64,000 nt of DNA. It comes from Mesorhizobium sp. GbtcB19 (GTDB lineage: Bacteria; Pseudomonadota; Alphaproteobacteria; Rhizobiales; Rhizobiaceae). Made by a program: the position numbers and the translations under genes. Where the stretch lies: assembly GCF_019091085.1 (NCBI RefSeq), contig NZ_JAGXJY010000007.1, positions 124,001 through 188,000 of the forward strand. Reading direction: 5' to 3'. This document shows, in pieces, positions 63,961-64,000 of the stretch. How positions within the stretch are numbered: the first letter of the stretch is position 1; the number at the start of each line of letters is the position of its first letter. A model generated the notes under the pieces. It made no database searches. It was not told the DNA's origin and saw only the letters and a program-made list of their open reading frames with translations.

Positions 63961-64000
63961 ATGGATTTTTCGGTCGTGAACTGGCTGGCGGTGATCGTCG
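63961..64000 (+). CDS. DUF1761-like membrane protein (5' end only)
   Basis: ATG 63961 follows GGAGGGGAAAGC. The 13 visible residues, MDFSVVNWLAVIV, match the usual start of DUF1761 membrane proteins. The rest lies beyond the window. Confidence 0.55.
   Translation, partial: MDFSVVNWLAVIV

Overview
The window reads as chromosomal DNA of a rhizobial alphaproteobacterium, most like Mesorhizobium. The evidence is high GC, the family content (RtcR, MucR/Ros, TerB-type, HemY plus mitofilin-like next to hemD/hemC, many periplasmic-binding-protein ABC systems) and several short palindromic intergenic repeats resembling rhizobial mosaic elements. No prophage, insertion sequence, CRISPR array or ordinary tRNA gene was found.

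The most unusual region is an RNA-repair locus at about 3.4-9.3 kb. Divergent to rtcR (a sigma54 activator with a CARF domain) lies a sigma54-type promoter, then rsr (a bacterial Ro60/TROVE protein), then about 1 kb without a protein gene, then an RtcB-family RNA ligase. The 1 kb stretch is not empty. It holds six tandem, non-identical Y RNA-like (YrlA-type) units. Each is bracketed by the two halves of the known bacterial Y RNA Ro-binding stem (GNCGAANG and CNUUGNC) and encloses a tRNA-like body whose 3' half precedes its 5' half. Two units are opened at the anticodon loop, and two others appear to be opened inside the D-loop and so keep an anticodon arm. Four of the six retain CCA at the joined acceptor tip. 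The array looks like a modular set of circularly permuted tRNA mimics made by one damage-inducible operon.

9.3-18.5 kb: a multicopper oxidase, tonB-exbD-exbB with a FhuC-like ATPase (an iron uptake energising unit, with a TGA-N9-TCA box upstream), then an isochorismatase-family hydrolase, an ABM-fold monooxygenase paired with an ECF sigma factor carrying a SnoaL-like tail, an LLM flavin oxidoreductase with a 58-residue membrane protein, and an SDR dehydrogenase.

18.7-32.8 kb: a BMP-type (nucleoside-like) ABC transporter, an M3 oligopeptidase, carbonic anhydrase, a DUF429 protein overlapping pyridoxal kinase, a LemA/TPM-domain trio, a GNAT acetyltransferase and inorganic pyrophosphatase.

32.8-49.8 kb: a sugar-type ABC transporter followed by a tautomerase/SMP-30 pair, a GAF histidine kinase/response regulator pair, a carbon cluster (GH15 glucoamylase, 6-phosphogluconate dehydrogenase, glucose-6-phosphate dehydrogenase, ROK glucokinase), a MucR regulator, an aminotransferase and an MFS exporter.

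50-64 kb: a large secreted endonuclease/exonuclease/phosphatase-fold protein, a DUF1835/DUF3658 protein with an extra N-terminal domain, a glutamine amidotransferase, a TerB-like protein, the hemC-hemD-mitofilin-hemY cluster, divergent tsaD-gpsA-YciI, and an EVE protein with an overlapping methyltransferase. A DUF1761-like gene is cut by the window end.
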